Assembly: GCF_900156055.1 (NCBI RefSeq)
Contig: NZ_FTMQ01000007.1
Location: 124,001 to 188,000, forward strand
Length of the DNA: 64,000 nt
Reading direction: 5' to 3'
DNA from: Rhizobium sp. RU33A
GTDB lineage: Bacteria; Pseudomonadota; Alphaproteobacteria; Rhizobiales; Rhizobiaceae
Part shown: piece after piece, positions 40,211-49,481 of the stretch
Layout: each line of letters begins with the position of its first letter
Position numbering within the stretch: the stretch's first letter is position 1
Translations under genes and position numbers: made by a program
Notes under the pieces: model-generated
What the model was told of the DNA's origin: nothing
The model's database searches: none
What the model saw: only the letters and a program-made list of their open reading frames with translations

Positions 40211-40220
40211 GATCGCCTTG

Positions 40221-40246
40221 CCGAGCGCGGCTTCAGTCGCGCTCGG
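40221..40246. terminator. Hairpin at the convergent SDR/mgtC ends
   Basis: CCGAGCGCG (40221-40229) and CGCGCTCGG (40238-40246) form a perfect 9-bp stem, loop 8 bases, just after the SDR stop and overlapping the 3' end of mgtC. No T-run. Confidence 0.45.
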
Positions 40247-40721
40247 GAGGAAGGGGCAGCCGGTGTTCGATCAGCCGCAATAGCCAAAGCACGCTCAGCG
40301 CAAAGCCGCTTGCAATAAGGCCGATCTGCCAAAAGCCGAGCCCGCAGGCAAGGCCGATGGAACCGGCAAACCAGAGGCCAGCACCCGTCGTCAGGCCTCT
40401 CACCTCACCCTTGTTGAAGACGATCATTCCTGCCGCGAGGAATGCAACACCTGCCGTTACGGCTTCAATCAGGCGGATGGGGTCCAGACGGATCTCGTCT
40501 CGGTCGAAGGCGCCGTGATGGGCGATTTCGATCGTCAATATTGCTACAATCGCCGCCGACAGGCAGACGAGGATGTGGGTGCGCAAGCCGGCAGCGTGGC
40601 TGCGCCATTCGCGCTCCAGGCCTATACAGGCGCCGCAGACCATCGCGATCAGTAGCCTGATGACGATGGCCGACAGTTCCAGCGTGGTCGCGGTGCCGAA
40701 GCTGTTCAATTCAGAGGGCAT
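40233..40721 (-). CDS. MgtC/SapB-family membrane protein
   Basis: A 162-residue protein with four or five helices in the MgtC N-terminal domain pattern: ATTLELSAIVIRLLIAMVCGACIGLEREWR (about residues 8-37, with the conserved ExxWR) and GLRTHILVCLSAA. MgtC homologues aid growth in low magnesium and low ATP-synthase activity in pathogens. Only the conserved hydrophobic domain is present, lacking a long C-terminal ACT-like domain. No convincing Mg-responsive leader was seen. Confidence 0.85.
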   Translation of the reverse strand: MPSELNSFGTATTLELSAIVIRLLIAMVCGACIGLEREWRSHAAGLRTHILVCLSAAIVAILTIEIAHHGAFDRDEIRLDPIRLIEAVTAGVAFLAAGMIVFNKGEVRGLTTGAGLWFAGSIGLACGLGFWQIGLIASGFALSVLWLLRLIEHRLPLPPERD

Positions 40722-40757
40722 GCCCGAATCCCTGACGGTACCGTTTTACTTCGGGGA

Positions 40758-41132
40758 TCAATGCTTCCGATCGCCGGCGATGGTCGATGTGTAGGACGCA
40801 GAGACCGGGTCACTGGCGGGGAAGGTGTCTTCCAGTCCTTCCTGCAGGGCGGAGTTGCTGTTCGGATTGTCGGCTGTCTCTTGCTGCTCCTGACGCAGGC
40901 TTTCGACCGCTTCACTCTGTTCATCGTTTCCGCTTTCGGCGGTTGCGCCAAAGCGGCTCGCCTGCACAAGCAGTACTTGCGCCTTTTGCAGGGCGTTGTC
41001 CCGGTTCAGGCTTCCGTTTTCCGACTGTGCCATATGAACCGATACCTTCTCGCCGCCGTCTCCGAGGAATTCGACGACGAAGCCACCTTTTGTGTCGTGG
41101 CCTTCAATAACTTCTGTTCCGATGATCTGCAT
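40758..41132 (-). CDS. Small stress protein with DTFPASDP tail
   Basis: A 124-residue protein. The N-terminal half (about residues 1-60; MQIIGTEVIEGHDTKGGFVVEFLGDGGE) looks like a small beta-rich domain seen in rhizobial DUF2188/HP-type proteins; the C-terminal half is charged and low-complexity, ending in the LEDTFPASDPVSAS motif that recurs in small alphaproteobacterial stress proteins. The start at 41132 follows GGGAG. A GGAAC-N17-CGTT promoter lies at 41163-41188, so it is probably induced by EcfG. Confidence 0.75.
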   Translation of the reverse strand: MQIIGTEVIEGHDTKGGFVVEFLGDGGEKVSVHMAQSENGSLNRDNALQKAQVLLVQASRFGATAESGNDEQSEAVESLRQEQQETADNPNSNSALQEGLEDTFPASDPVSASYTSTIAGDRKH

Positions 41133-41162
41133 GGATGATCTCCCGTGGTTTCCGGCATGGGA

Positions 41163-41188
41163 AACGCGTGGCTTCGTAGGGATGTTCC
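41163..41188 (-). promoter_or_regulatory. EcfG (general stress) promoter, GGAAC-N17-CGTT
   Basis: On the minus strand GGAAC (41188-41184), 17 bp, CGTT (41166-41163): exact consensus, about 30 bp before the DTFPASDP protein's ATG. Confidence 0.75.
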
Positions 41189-41330
41189 ATCGGACGGCAT
41201 GTTCCATCTATACGAGCAACATGTCTCCTGCTTGAGCTGTTAAGTCTATGTTTACCGTATTGTTTAGCAATTTAAGAAAATCTGAACAAACGGGGGTTGT
41301 GGGCGTTGTGGTGGCAAAAGGAGAACGAAG

Positions 41331-41723
41331 ATGAGACCAGGACAGCCCCTTGCCATCGATACGATCCTCATTGTCGAAGATGATGTATTCATTTCCATGG
41401 ATGCCGCCGACGCTGTTGCGCGCGCCGGGGTCAATGTCATCACGACCGAAACGGTCCGCGACGCGCTCGAAATTCTCGAAAACGAGCATATTTCCGGGGC
41501 GATCCTTGACTTCAAGGTTCGTGATGGGGACGTGACGCCGATCGTTCAGCGCCTGCGCCGCAGCGGGATACCGTTTCGGATCGTCTCGGGATCAGCCATC
41601 CGGGAGATCGAGGCGAACGGCATACCGCCGGAGCTTTGCGCACCGAAGCCTGCAGACTACGGGAAGGTCCTGGTTTCCATTCTGAACGACGTGCCGCCGC
41701 CCCGACAGGGTGGTCAGCACTAA
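41331..41723 (+). CDS. Single-domain response regulator
   Basis: A 130-residue receiver domain without an output domain. The acidic pocket is EDD (residues 16-18), the phosphoacceptor is Asp60 in AILDFKV, Ser86 takes the place of the usual Thr switch residue, and Lys106 is in CAPKPADY. Such CheY-like proteins pass phosphate or bind partner proteins. AAGGAGAACGAAG precedes the ATG. No cognate kinase lies nearby. Related short receivers are frequent in rhizobial stress circuits. Confidence 0.88.
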   Translation: MRPGQPLAIDTILIVEDDVFISMDAADAVARAGVNVITTETVRDALEILENEHISGAILDFKVRDGDVTPIVQRLRRSGIPFRIVSGSAIREIEANGIPPELCAPKPADYGKVLVSILNDVPPPRQGGQH

Positions 41724-41730
41724 TGTCGCG

Positions 41731-42351
41731 TCAGGCGCGCTTGGACATCAGACGTTCAAGCGTGCGCTCAACCACCTCAACCATCACCATAGTCTGATGA
41801 TCGACCTCGATGTTCAACGCATCACCAGCGTTGTAACGTGGAAACGTGGTTTGGCGCAGCGTTTCCGGGATGAGGTTGATCGTAAATGTATCGTCTTCGG
41901 CCTCCGCCACCGTGAGGCTTGCGCCATTCACAGCAAGATAGCCCCGCTTGAAGACATACTTCGCCCACTCCTCGGGCACGCGGAAACGGATGAACGCGCC
42001 CGGCATTTCCATCTTTGCCGCGACCAGTTCTGCCGTCGTCGCGATGTGTCCGGCAATGTTGTGACCGCCATTTTCGTCGGTCGGCTTTGCCGAACGCTCG
42101 ATATTCACCCGGTCTCCGGCCTGCAGCATGCCCAGATTGGTGCGCTCTAGCGTCGCATCCATTGCGTCGAAGGTGACGATTGTGCCGTCCATCGAGGTCA
42201 CGGAAAGGCATACGCCTTCGACTGAGACGCTCGCACCCAGTTGCAGATCGACCATCAGCCGCTCGGGGAGTTCGACGTAGAACGTCGTGAAGCCGTCATG
42301 GCGGATGACGGAGTTGATGGGGGCGACTGTCTGGACGATGCCGGTATACAT
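41731..42351 (-). CDS. ribE: Riboflavin synthase, alpha-chain type
   Basis: A 206-residue protein built of two similar riboflavin-synthase barrels (about 1-95 and 96-190), each with a G-V/I-x-L-T/S-V-like strand. It starts MYTGIVQTVAPI and contains SVEGVCLSVTSM in the first half and GHNIAGHIATTAELV and LAVNGASLTVAEAE in the second, ending NLIPETLRQTTF. The enzyme dismutates two 6,7-dimethyl-8-ribityllumazines into riboflavin. It looks like the E. coli RibC branch. No FMN riboswitch consensus was found in the 230 bp upstream. It converges with the receiver gene. Confidence 0.9.
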   Translation of the reverse strand: MYTGIVQTVAPINSVIRHDGFTTFYVELPERLMVDLQLGASVSVEGVCLSVTSMDGTIVTFDAMDATLERTNLGMLQAGDRVNIERSAKPTDENGGHNIAGHIATTAELVAAKMEMPGAFIRFRVPEEWAKYVFKRGYLAVNGASLTVAEAEDDTFTINLIPETLRQTTFPRYNAGDALNIEVDHQTMVMVEVVERTLERLMSKRA

Positions 42352-42581
42352 GGTGCTTTCCTCGGTAAATGCGTTGCGAACGTAATGTCTCAGGCGCCAA
42401 AGACAATGCCCTGCGGCGATACCTCAGTGTTCACCATCCATGAAAACGGGAACGAGGCGGTGCAAACTCGGTTGAGTAAGTGCGGCTTTCGACCGGGTTG
42501 CGGAGGGGACCTTGCCCGTCCTAGATCTGTCGTATCTTTGTTGCAGTCTGGCATTCCGACTTTTCCTTGGTGGCCCCTTCT

Positions 42582-43514
42582 ATGACCAAAATCCTTTGCC
42601 TTGCACTCAATCCGGCGATCGACATCTCCAGCGATGCGGAGGTGGTGCGTCACACTCACAAGACCCGGACCTATAACCAGCAGCAATTTCCAGGTGGTGG
42701 CGGGATCAATGTCGCCCGCGTCATCGTCACTCTCGGCGGGACATGCGAGTTGATGTTCCTGTCGGGTGGGGCCACGGGCGAATTGCTCGAGGCCATGTTG
42801 AAACCCCTGCCGATCATGGAGCGAACATTCCGGATTCATGATCCCGTCCGTGTGGCTTTTGCGGTGCACGAGACCTCGACCAATCTCGAATATCGTTTCG
42901 TGCCGGAAGGGCCGCTGGTGACGGAGGAGGAGCTTAAGCCCGTATTCGATGCCGTCGAAGCCAGCGATGCCGAATATGTCGTCGCAAGTGGCAGTCTGCC
43001 AAGGGGTGTGCCGGATGATACCTATGTTCGTCTCGCGGATCTCGTCGCGGCGCGGGGCGGCAAGTTCGTCCTCGATACATCGGGAACTCCGCTTTCGCAG
43101 GCGTTGTCGCGATCGCGCATGTTCCTGGTAAAGCCCAGCCTCGGTGAGTTCGAAGCCTTCCTGGGGCTCAAGCTGCCGCATGACGAGGTGGGACCTGCAG
43201 CACAAGCGCATGTTCTAACGGGCGCTGCCGAACATATTGCCGTCACCCTGGGGGGCGACGGTGCGATCCTTGCCTCTGCCGATGAGATCATTCACCTGCC
43301 GGCAATCGATGTGCCGGTCAATTCTGCGACCGGGGCCGGCGACAGCTTTGTCGCAGGCATGGTGTGGTCACTTGCCCAAGGCTACACAGTCGGCGACGCC
43401 TTTCGTTTCGGCCAGGCGGCCGGTGCTGCGACGGTCATGACATCGGGCACGGAACTCTGCCGCCAGAAGGACGTCGTCGATCTCTACGAGCGCGAGCGGC
43501 AAAGAGCCAGTTGA
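42582..43514 (+). CDS. 1-phosphofructokinase-family (PfkB) sugar kinase
   Basis: A 310-residue PfkB/ribokinase-fold kinase of the FruK/LacC subgroup, beginning MTKILCLALNPAIDISS with GGGINVARVIVTLGG (about residues 38-52) and the anion-hole/catalytic motif NSATGAGDSFVAG (about 245-257). It phosphorylates a sugar phosphate such as fructose-1-phosphate, tagatose-6-phosphate or fructose-6-phosphate; the substrate is not decidable here. ATG 42582 matches the usual family start; upstream TTG is unlikely. It is a single gene. An untranslated gap of about 230 bp to ribE is without features. Confidence 0.87.
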   Translation: MTKILCLALNPAIDISSDAEVVRHTHKTRTYNQQQFPGGGGINVARVIVTLGGTCELMFLSGGATGELLEAMLKPLPIMERTFRIHDPVRVAFAVHETSTNLEYRFVPEGPLVTEEELKPVFDAVEASDAEYVVASGSLPRGVPDDTYVRLADLVAARGGKFVLDTSGTPLSQALSRSRMFLVKPSLGEFEAFLGLKLPHDEVGPAAQAHVLTGAAEHIAVTLGGDGAILASADEIIHLPAIDVPVNSATGAGDSFVAGMVWSLAQGYTVGDAFRFGQAAGAATVMTSGTELCRQKDVVDLYERERQRAS

Positions 43515-43569
43515 TCCTCAGTCGAGCGATTGCGACGGCTGGAAAACCGCGCTTTGGTTGTTTTATTAC

Positions 43570-43598
43570 TTGTCACCGATTATCAAGTTTTATATGGG
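43570..43598 (+). promoter_or_regulatory. Candidate promoter of the exbB operon
   Basis: TTGTCA (43570-43575), 17 bp, TATGGG (43593-43598), about 65 bp before exbB. I saw no clear RirA or Irr-type iron box. Confidence 0.4.
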
Positions 43599-43662
43599 GA
43601 AGGCAGCGTGACGGCGCGGGATGAGCGCCTGTTTTGTATCACAAGTTCATAAGGAGCTCCCA

Positions 43663-44838
43663 ATGCCGCTCAACCATTCGGGACCTTCGCTGAAGCGATT
43701 TGGCCTTCTTCTTACTCTTGTTCTGTCTGCATCCCTGGCGCAGGCCCAGCAGCCGGCTCCGGCGGCCACGGAAACACCCGTCGTCGCGCCTCAGACTGGC
43801 GCGACAGCTGCGCCGACGACAAGTGAAAGCTCTGCAACTTCGCCTCGCGTCATGACGCAGCCCGACGCTTCCACGCCTCCGGCAGCGACCGCCGCCCCCA
43901 TTTCGCCTGCGAACCCCAACGGTGAGGCTTCTCCACCAGAACAAGAGGCCGTGACCGCTCCGAGCGCGCAGGCCCCAGTCTCCGACGCTGCCAACCTTCC
44001 TTCTGCCGTGCAGCCGGTCGATGCCGCTGCCACCGGCGGTGAAGCCGCGCAATCTCCGACGGATCCGCTTGCCTCCGAGGTCGAGGCTGGTACGGACGTG
44101 CCGCCGACGAAGGCCATGCCGCATGATCTCTCGCCTGAGGGCATGTTCATGGCAGCAGACTGGGTGGTCAAATCAGTGATGATTTCGCTGGCTGTGGCTT
44201 CGGTTCTGACCTGGACCGTGTGGCTTGCTAAATCTTTGCAGCTTTTCGGTGCGCGGGCACGCGCCAAGCGCGGCCTGAAGGCCGTTGCGAATGCCCGCCA
44301 ATTGCGTGACGCCCTTCAGGCCCTCGAAAATCGCGGTGGTGTGGTGGCGACCATGGTTCGTGCCGCCCAGCATGAGGTCAGTCTTTCCGATGCGGCAATC
44401 GACCAGGTCGGTGGCGAAGGCGTCAAGGAACGCGTCGGTTCGGCGCTGGCGCGGATCGAAGCCGGGGCAGGTCGCCGGATGTCGAAGGGCACGGGCGTTC
44501 TCGCCAGCATCGGTTCCACCGCACCCTTTGTCGGTCTCTTCGGCACGGTCTGGGGTATCATGAATTCGTTCATCGGCATTGCCGAGACGCAGACCACCAA
44601 TCTTGCCGTCGTCGCACCGGGTATCGCCGAGGCGCTGCTGGCGACGGCCATCGGTCTGGTCGCGGCCATTCCGGCTGTTATCATCTACAATGTCTTTGCA
44701 CGCTCCGTGACGGGCTACCGCCAGCTTCTTGCCGATGCCGGTGCCGGCATCGAGCGGCTGGTCAGCCGTGATCTCGACTTCCGCAAGAGCGCCCGGATCG
44801 CCCAGGCGACCAAGGCCATGGCGATGGCGGCGGAGTGA
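43663..44838 (+). CDS. exbB: ExbB, TonB-system proton channel
   Basis: A 391-residue ExbB with a long N-terminal extension: a signal-like segment ([21 protein letters not shown]), then about 110 residues of Ala/Pro/Thr-rich, likely disordered periplasmic sequence. The MotA/TolQ/ExbB domain (about residues 170-385) has three membrane helices, including [22 protein letters not shown] and [21 protein letters not shown] with the proton-path Thr/Glu residues. It energises TonB-dependent outer-membrane uptake of iron complexes or vitamins. AAGGAGC precedes the ATG at 43663. First gene of exbB-exbD-tonB. Confidence 0.92.
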   Translation: MPLNHSGPSLKRFGLLLTLVLSASLAQAQQPAPAATETPVVAPQTGATAAPTTSESSATSPRVMTQPDASTPPAATAAPISPANPNGEASPPEQEAVTAPSAQAPVSDAANLPSAVQPVDAAATGGEAAQSPTDPLASEVEAGTDVPPTKAMPHDLSPEGMFMAADWVVKSVMISLAVASVLTWTVWLAKSLQLFGARARAKRGLKAVANARQLRDALQALENRGGVVATMVRAAQHEVSLSDAAIDQVGGEGVKERVGSALARIEAGAGRRMSKGTGVLASIGSTAPFVGLFGTVWGIMNSFIGIAETQTTNLAVVAPGIAEALLATAIGLVAAIPAVIIYNVFARSVTGYRQLLADAGAGIERLVSRDLDFRKSARIAQATKAMAMAAE

Positions 44839-44842
44839 ACCC

Positions 44843-45318
<476 letters not shown>

Positions 45319-45322
<4 letters not shown>

Positions 45323-46248
45323 TCGAGCCTCGCTCCACGAAACGGATCCTTGGTGAAGGGCTGTTGTGGACAACGGCCGGGGTCCTGATCGCCACGGCCC
45401 ATGCGGGTGCGGTGGCTGTTCTGTTGCGCGAACCGGACATGCTGATGGCCGATAGCGGGCCGCCGCCGGCGATCATGATCGAACTTGCTCCGGAACCTGA
45501 GGCCGTCATCACAGACGAGACCGAGATCTCGACCGAACAGGTCGATGCAGAAGAGGTCAAGACCGCAACCAGCGAGCCGCTGCCTGAACCCATTCCCGAG
45601 CCTGTGGAGCAGCCTCTCCCGGAGCCGCCGCCTCCAGAGCCTGAGCCAGAACCCGAGGTCGCAGAACTTCAGCCCGAAGTGCCTCCGCTGATCGAGCCCG
45701 AGCCGCTGCCGGAACCTCTGCCGGAGATCGATCCGATCGAGCAGATGGTGATGGCGGAACTGGAGAATGTCGAGGTTCCGATCCCGATGCTGCGGCCGCC
45801 CGTGCCGAAACCGGAGATCGAGAAGAAAAAGGAACCGGCGCCGAAGAGAGTGGTCAAGAAGCAGGCCACGCCTCCCGCATCGCAGGCGGCACGCACAGCC
45901 AAGGCCGAGGTCGCCCAATCGACCCGCAATGCGGCTGCGGCAACCGCCAGCGGTGCCGGTCGGAGCGTTTCGCCGGCGAGATGGCAGTCGCGTCTGATGT
46001 CCCATCTCGAACGTCGCAAGCGTTACCCGAGTGCTGCCCGCAGCAACCGGGAAGAAGGCACCGTCTATGTCCGGTTCCGGATCGACGATTCCGGCAATGT
46101 GCTGTCCGTCGCGCTGTCTCGCTCGTCGGGCTTTCCGACGCTCGACAACGCGGTTCTCGACATGGTGCGCGCTGCTTCGCCGGTGCCGGCCCCCCCTGTC
46201 GGGGTCAACAAGACGATCACGGCACCCGTGCGCTTCAACCTTCGCTGA
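45319..46248 (+). CDS. tonB: TonB, energy-transducing protein
   Basis: A 309-residue TonB: an N-terminal membrane anchor (about residues 14-35, LWTTAGVLIATAHAGAVAVLL), a Pro/Glu-rich linker (about 55-190, with repeated PEPxPE units), a lysine-rich patch, and the C-terminal TonB domain (about 220-305; SHLERRKRYPSAAR, GTVYVRFRIDDSGNVLSV and the SRSSGFPTLDNAVLDMV end). It spans the periplasm and couples ExbBD proton flow to outer-membrane receptors. It converges with the kinase gene. Confidence 0.92.
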
Positions 46249-46252
46249 CTTT

Positions 46253-47845
46253 TCAGGCGGCCGCGAGATCCAGCGCCGCCTGCGCAACGGATGCCGGGGG
46301 TCTTGCCGCATCGATGCGATGCCAGCCGATCGGACCGGTTCCGCTCTCCAACTGTTTGTCGAGCACGCTCACCGTCGCATCCGAGTCGACAACCGGTCGG
46401 GCCTCGACGCGGGCTCTGAGAACAGCCGGGTCCGCCTCCAGCCACAGTCCGACGAACGGCACATGGTTCGCCCGCGCGACTTCCTCAATGGCTATTCTTT
46501 CGTCAGCATGGGCGAAGACGGCATTGGCGACGACGCAGCCGCCCGACCTCAGAACCATGCCAGCCTTTTCGGCGAGGGTCGCATAGACGCGTGCTGATGT
46601 TTCCGGCTTGTAGGCGTCCTGTGGCATAGGATGACCTCGCGCATGGCCGAGCATTGCGCGGCGCAGGCGGTCGCTCTCGAGCAGGCGCGCGCCGGGAGCA
46701 AGCCCCAGACGGGGCGCCATGGCTTCGGCGAGGGTGGATTTGCCAGAGCCGCTTAGCCCGCCGATGGCAACCAGCATCGGTTCCTTCCGCTGCAGCAGCT
46801 CGAGCGCCAGATCTCGGTAGGCGATCGCTTCCTCTGCGCCATGGCCGGTGCGATCTCCGAGGTCGCGCACCAGTGTCGCGCCGACATGAGCGCGGATCGC
46901 GGCCCTCAGTGCCAGGAGGAATGGCATCAGCCCATAGCCGGCGTCATCGCCCGTTCGATCGAGATAGCGATTGACCACGGCGTTGGCATACTCCGGCAGG
47001 TTTCGATGCCAGAGATCCATCAACAGAAAGGCAAGATCATAGAGGATGTCCGAGGTCGCAAGGCCTTCGTTGAAGTCGATGCAGTCGAACATGCGCGGAC
47101 CCTCGGGCCCGAGGAAGATGTTGTGCAGATGAAGGTCGCCGTGGCAGTGGCGGATCATGCCTTGGCGCTCTCGTTCGTCGAGTAGAGTTGCGTGGCGATC
47201 GAGGGCCTCCCGGAAGAGCCTGTTCAGACGGTTTGTATCGTCGGCCCAGAAGAGCGGCACGGCGGAAAAAGCTGCATGGTTGATATCGAGAACGGCGGCG
47301 AGGTTGGCTTCGCCGCTTCCCGCGTGCAGCACCTCCGCCATCCCGTGAAAGTCCGCAATGCGCTCAGCCGTTTCTTCCATCAAGGTCTTCGGCAAGCTGC
47401 CCGTTTCCGCCATCCTGTCGAACAGCTTGTCCTGCGAGAAGCGGTGCATCTCGACCACGTAGTCGATAGGGGGCGCTTCAGCGTCGAAAGCGAGTTTGCC
47501 GGTCGTGTCCCGGCCGATGGTCCTCACACCGAAGTAGATCTCCGGCGCGGTTCGGGAGTTCAGCTCCACTTCTCTATGGCAGTATCGTTTTCTGAGATCG
47601 AGCGTCGAGAAGTCAGCATAGGGCAGCTTCACCGCGCGCTTCAGCTTGTAGGCCCTGTCGCCGGCCAGGAAGATGAGGGAGATGTGGGTTTCGATCACCT
47701 CGACAGGCGAGGTGATGCCATGGCTCTCGGGATCGCGGAGAAAGGCGATGGCGGCGGACTGGTCCTCGACTGGCATGCATCCCTCATATCTGACGGCTGC
47801 TTCAGTCTCACTCATCCGTTGCTCAAAGGCCAGCGTCTGGCGCAT
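46253..47845 (-). CDS. Fused APH-like phosphotransferase and P-loop kinase
   Basis: A 530-residue protein with an aminoglycoside-phosphotransferase-like domain first (about residues 25-330; HGDLHLHNIFLGPEG and FDCIDFNEGLA are the Brenner-type and DFG-like motifs) and an adenylylsulfate/gluconate-kinase-like P-loop domain at the end (about 355-530; IGGLSGSGKSTLA as Walker A). This fusion is common in proteobacteria, and its substrate is unknown. The start is uncertain: ATG 47845 is preceded by AAAGG, while ATGs at 47812 and 47776 are also in frame. Not evidently linked to neighbouring operons. Confidence 0.85.
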   Translation of the reverse strand: MRQTLAFEQRMSETEAAVRYEGCMPVEDQSAAIAFLRDPESHGITSPVEVIETHISLIFLAGDRAYKLKRAVKLPYADFSTLDLRKRYCHREVELNSRTAPEIYFGVRTIGRDTTGKLAFDAEAPPIDYVVEMHRFSQDKLFDRMAETGSLPKTLMEETAERIADFHGMAEVLHAGSGEANLAAVLDINHAAFSAVPLFWADDTNRLNRLFREALDRHATLLDERERQGMIRHCHGDLHLHNIFLGPEGPRMFDCIDFNEGLATSDILYDLAFLLMDLWHRNLPEYANAVVNRYLDRTGDDAGYGLMPFLLALRAAIRAHVGATLVRDLGDRTGHGAEEAIAYRDLALELLQRKEPMLVAIGGLSGSGKSTLAEAMAPRLGLAPGARLLESDRLRRAMLGHARGHPMPQDAYKPETSARVYATLAEKAGMVLRSGGCVVANAVFAHADERIAIEEVARANHVPFVGLWLEADPAVLRARVEARPVVDSDATVSVLDKQLESGTGPIGWHRIDAARPPASVAQAALDLAAA

Positions 47846-47866
47846 GGACCTTTGTCGCAGGAAAGA

Positions 47867-47893
47867 AGGGCCGGCGGTTGGCCGCCGACCCCT
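47867..47893 (-). terminator. Hairpin after the amaB-like gene
   Basis: A broken stem (GGG, CGGCGG at 47868-47877 pairing with CCGCCG, CCC at 47882-47891) lies 10 bp after the aldehyde dehydrogenase stop, followed on the minus strand by a CTTCTTTCC pyrimidine run. A weak rho-independent terminator. Confidence 0.45.
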
Positions 47894-47901
47894 TCATAGC
47901 A

Positions 47902-49443
47902 TTACTCGATGTCGAACTTGACGCCCTGGGCGAGTGGCAGAGTGCGGCCGTAGTTCACCGTGTTGGTCTGGCGACGCATATAGGCCTTCCAGCTGTCTGA
48001 GCCGGATTCGCGGCCACCACCGGTTTCCTTTTCACCGCCGAAGGCGCCACCGATTTCGGCACCCGAGGGGCCGATGTTGACGTTTGCGATGCCGCAGTCC
48101 GAACCGCGATCGGAGACGAAGGCTTCGGCTTCGCGGATGTCGTTGGTGAAGATCGACGAGGAAAGGCCCTGCGGTACGTCGTTGTTCAGTGCGAGAGCAT
48201 CGTCAAAGTTCGAGTACTTGATGACATAGAGGATCGGCGCGAAGGTTTCCTCGACGACCGGGCCGCATTGTTCCGGCATCTCGACGAGGGCCGGGCGCAC
48301 GTAGAAGGCATCTGCTGCTTCATCAGAGCGAACCCGATCACCGCCATGAACCTTGCCGCCATTGGCCTTGGCAGCTTCCAGGGCGTGCTGCATGCGCTCG
48401 TAAGAGCCCTTGTCGATCAGCGGTCCGATCAGATTGCCGGCTTCAAGCGGGTTGCCGATGGTCACAGAGCCATAGGCTTTGACGAGGCGCGGGACCAGCG
48501 TGTCGTAGACGCTCTCGTGGACGAAGAGGCGACGCAGTGTGGTGCAGCGCTGGCCGGCGGTGCCCATGGCGGAGAAAGCAACGCCGCGCAGCGTCAGATC
48601 AAGATCGGCGGTCGGGCCGACGATGGCAGCATTGTTGCCGCCGAGCTCGAGGATCGAGCGGCCGAAACGGGCAGCGACACGCGGGCCGACGGCGCGGCCC
48701 ATGGCGGTCGAACCGGTTGCCGAGATCAGCGGGACCTTAGGGTTGTCGACGAGGATCTCGCCGATGTCACGTCCGCCAATGAGGAGCGTCGAAAGATTGG
48801 CGGGAGCCTTGCCGCCTTGCGCGTTGTAGCGCTTCACGGCCTTTTCGAAGATCGCCTGGGTGGCGATGGCAGTCAGCGGGGTCTTTTCCGACGGCTTCCA
48901 GATCGTCGAGTTGCCGCAGACGAGCGCGAGTGCTGCATTCCAGGACCAGACGGCGACGGGGAAGTTGAAGGCCGAGATGATGCCGGTGACGCCGAGCGGA
49001 TGCCAGGTTTCCATCATGCGGTGTTCGGCGCGTTCGGTCGCAATCGTCAGGCCGTAAAGCTGGCGCGACAGGCCGACGGCGAAATCGCAGATGTCGATCA
49101 TTTCCTGGACTTCGCCCAGGCCTTCCGAGGTGATCTTGCCGACTTCGATGGAGACGAGGCGGCCGAGTTCGGTCTTGGCGGCGCGCAGTTCTTCGCCGAG
49201 CAGGCGGATCAGTTCGCCGCGCTGCGGTGCGGGCACGAGGCGCCATTCGAGAAACGCCTTGTGGGCAGCTTCGATCGCCTTGCGGGTGTCGTCGGCGGAG
49301 ATCTCGGCGACGGCTGCGATGGTCTCGCCGTTGATCGGTGAGCGAACTGAAAGCGTGCCGCCGGTCAGCGCCTTTGCGTCGACGCCGAAGCTTGCCATCA
49401 GCGATGCCGTTTCGGCGGAAAACTTGAGAGTGGCGAGTGTCAT
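47902..49443 (-). CDS. amaB: 2-aminoadipate 6-semialdehyde dehydrogenase (AmaB/ALDH7 type)
   Basis: A 513-residue aldehyde dehydrogenase of the ALDH7/AmaB group, which oxidises 2-aminoadipate 6-semialdehyde (in equilibrium with piperideine-6-carboxylate) to 2-aminoadipate with NAD(P)+. Motifs: GIISAFNFPVAVWSWNAAL (about 162-180), the LELGGNN segment with the general-base Glu, and the catalytic Cys300 in GQRCTTLRRL. The C-terminus carries GGAFGGEKETGGGRESGSDSW-like sequence, typical of ALDH7. The start at 49443 follows GGAAGG. It lies 38 bp downstream of the FAD oxidase and forms an amaA-amaB type operon with it. Confidence 0.9.
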   Translation of the reverse strand: MTLATLKFSAETASLMASFGVDAKALTGGTLSVRSPINGETIAAVAEISADDTRKAIEAAHKAFLEWRLVPAPQRGELIRLLGEELRAAKTELGRLVSIEVGKITSEGLGEVQEMIDICDFAVGLSRQLYGLTIATERAEHRMMETWHPLGVTGIISAFNFPVAVWSWNAALALVCGNSTIWKPSEKTPLTAIATQAIFEKAVKRYNAQGGKAPANLSTLLIGGRDIGEILVDNPKVPLISATGSTAMGRAVGPRVAARFGRSILELGGNNAAIVGPTADLDLTLRGVAFSAMGTAGQRCTTLRRLFVHESVYDTLVPRLVKAYGSVTIGNPLEAGNLIGPLIDKGSYERMQHALEAAKANGGKVHGGDRVRSDEAADAFYVRPALVEMPEQCGPVVEETFAPILYVIKYSNFDDALALNNDVPQGLSSSIFTNDIREAEAFVSDRGSDCGIANVNIGPSGAEIGGAFGGEKETGGGRESGSDSWKAYMRRQTNTVNYGRTLPLAQGVKFDIE

Positions 49444-49481
49444 GATGGTCCTTCCGTCAGGTCTACCTGGTTCTTGTTCGT

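Noticed and set aside
42352..42582. FMN riboswitch before riboflavin synthase
   Set aside because: Conserved RFN core elements are absent on the minus strand.
43515..43662. Iron-response (RirA/Irr) box before exbB
   Set aside because: No convincing palindrome was seen; only a housekeeping-type promoter is reported.
48268..49341. 357-residue open frame antisense to the amaB-like gene
   Set aside because: AmaB has clear ALDH motifs and catalytic Cys300; the antisense frame shows none.
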